The notes under the pieces: generated by a model
The model's input: only the letters and a program-made list of their open reading frames with translations
Database searches by the model: none
What the model was told of the DNA's origin: nothing
Shown here: in pieces, positions 63,091 to 64,000 of the stretch
Layout of the letters: every line of letters starts with the position of its first letter
Position numbering within the stretch: the first letter of the stretch is position 1
Program-made: the position numbers and the translations under genes
Assembly: GCF_013041615.1 (NCBI RefSeq)
Contig: NZ_JABEPQ010000002.1
Location: 124,001 to 188,000, forward strand
Source: Knoellia koreensis
Lineage (GTDB): Bacteria; Actinomycetota; Actinomycetes; Actinomycetales; Dermatophilaceae
Direction: 5' to 3'
Length of the DNA: 64,000 nucleotides

Positions 63091-63696
63091 CTAGGGCACC
63101 TGGCGGCGCATGACCCAGCGCCACTTGGCGATCTGCCGGTCGCGCTCGAACCCCAGGTCGGCGAAGAGCGTCTCCGGTCCGGTGTGGAAGTACGCGCCCC
63201 GCTGGGGTTTGCGGCCCTCCACTTGTTCCGGGTACGCCTCGACGAGCCCACCGCCCGCCTCGGCGATCTGCTCCAACACGCCCTGCACCGCGGCGCGCGC
63301 CACGCCCTGCCCCCGGTGCCCCTTGCCGGCGAAGATGCAGCCGATCCGCCAGTCCGGCAGCCGGTCGAGGTCCTTCTCGTACGCCTTGGGGTTCTTGATC
63401 CGGGCGACCTCGGTGGGCGGGCCGAACTGGCACCACCCGACGGCCTCGTCGCCGGCGTAGACGAGGACCTGGTGCACCGTGCCCGCGTCGACGTGGGCGC
63501 GCTTGGCGTCCCGGTTGCCGGCGGGGCTGCCCGTGAACCCGTCTGGGTGGAAGCCGATGCACCAGCACCCACCCCACACGCCGTTGTTGGCCTCGACGAG
63601 TGCGGCGAAGTCGTCCCACGTGTCCGGGGCGAGCAACCGCGTCGTGTATGCCGCGCCCTCACCTCTGGCGCCGCCGCGTCCCTTCGTCGTGCTCAC
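63091..63696 (-). CDS. GNAT family N-acetyltransferase
   Basis: 201-residue acetyltransferase with a CWCIGFHPDG element (about 37-46), VYAGDEAVGWCQFGPP and motif A GKGHRGQGVARAAVQGVL. It resembles the protein at 86-688 in the WC-pair and following strand. The GTG at 63696 is supported by TAGGGT (63704-63709) ending 7 nt upstream; the frame beyond is not conserved. Acceptor unknown. Confidence 0.85.
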   Translation of the reverse strand: MSTTKGRGGARGEGAAYTTRLLAPDTWDDFAALVEANNGVWGGCWCIGFHPDGFTGSPAGNRDAKRAHVDAGTVHQVLVYAGDEAVGWCQFGPPTEVARIKNPKAYEKDLDRLPDWRIGCIFAGKGHRGQGVARAAVQGVLEQIAEAGGGLVEAYPEQVEGRKPQRGAYFHTGPETLFADLGFERDRQIAKWRWVMRRQVP

Positions 63697-63754
63697 CTTC
63701 GGCACCCTACGACGCGTTCCGGACGATCCGCGTCCGCTGCGCCACACTGTCGCC

Positions 63755-64000
63755 ATGAACTCGTGGTCCATCCAGCTCCTCGGCTGGGCAGGGTCGGCCC
63801 TGCTGGTCTTCTCGCTGCTCCAGCAACGCGTGCTGCGCTTCCGGCTGCTCAACCTCACCGCGAGCCTGACCCTCACGGTCTTCAACGCGCTGGTGCACGT
63901 GTGGCCGATGGTCGCGATGAACCTCGTCACCGGCTCGATCAACATCTGGATGATCACCCGACTGGTCCGCGAGCGCGGTGACTCCAGCGTCTACGAGGTG
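63755..64000 (+). CDS. YgjV-like inner membrane protein, 5' part (runs off the window)
   Basis: 82 residues visible, starting MNSWSIQLLGWAGSALLVFSLLQQ. The pattern of short helices (LRFRLLNLTASLTLTVFNALVHVWPMVAMNLVTGSINIWMITRL) is that of YgjV, a small multi-helix inner membrane protein of unknown role. The gene continues past the window end after SSVYEV. Confidence 0.7.
   Translation, partial: MNSWSIQLLGWAGSALLVFSLLQQRVLRFRLLNLTASLTLTVFNALVHVWPMVAMNLVTGSINIWMITRLVRERGDSSVYEV

Overview
The window is 64 kb of very GC-rich (about 70%) chromosomal DNA from an actinobacterium. High GC, frequent GTG starts, ATGA/GTGA stop-start overlaps, many genes without ribosome-binding sites and actinobacterial families (DUF3039, DUF2017, DUF3618, a PDGLE cobalt/nickel transporter subunit, DUF2510-RDD) all agree. 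The overall style suggests Micrococcales, perhaps Intrasporangiaceae, but that is an inference. No rRNA, phage, insertion sequence or CRISPR array is visible. It reads as ordinary core chromosome with about 63 protein genes, one frameshifted gene and four tRNA genes (Arg-TCT, His-GTG, Lys-CTT, Leu-TAG).

Layout. 0-13 kb: ettA with an acetyltransferase, an Ssb paralogue, two tandem membrane GTPases, thpR, an M20 amidohydrolase coupled to a PrsW-type protease, oligoribonuclease, a CopC-domain protein and three tRNAs. 13-20 kb: a very large secreted GH92 alpha-mannosidase-type hydrolase divergent from a LacI regulator. 19.4-23 kb: an M81 peptidase-cutC pair divergent from a cysteine dioxygenase-rhodanese operon that is preceded by cysteine-rich leader ORFs. 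23-27 kb: bcp-DUF3618-GroES-like operon and a four-gene ECF metal transporter behind an exact Nur-type (nickel) box. 27-40 kb: housekeeping, including rph-rdgB, endonuclease IV, murI with an Rv1339-type hydrolase, clpS-DUF2017, and an NAD block (pncB, kynU, pncA). 41-51 kb: a secreted nucleotidase and tyrosine/homogentisate catabolism (hmgA, an unknown protein, fahA, an amino-acid permease, hppD and a divergent Lrp regulator). 51-64 kb: SF2 helicase, secreted M43 metalloprotease, yqgE, a DEAD-box RNA helicase with an Arg/Asp repeat tail, malic enzyme, a methyltransferase divergent from SIMPL-trxA, and further acetyltransferase and membrane genes.

Two signals run through the whole window. First, the octamer GTATGCCG (or its complement CGGCATAC) occurs about 70 times in both orientations, where base composition predicts about two. 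In intergenic DNA it extends to GTATGCCGCGTG, and it forces otherwise rare ATA and TAT codons into genes. One inverted pair forms a terminator-like hairpin between convergent genes. This behaves like a DNA-uptake-sequence family, which to my knowledge is described only for Pasteurellaceae and Neisseriaceae. Second, about 18 genes that begin transcription units have a TANNNT -10 box ending exactly 6-8 nt before the start codon, which is the signature of leaderless mRNA. In two places the -10 boxes of divergent genes overlap inside an identical 15-mer.
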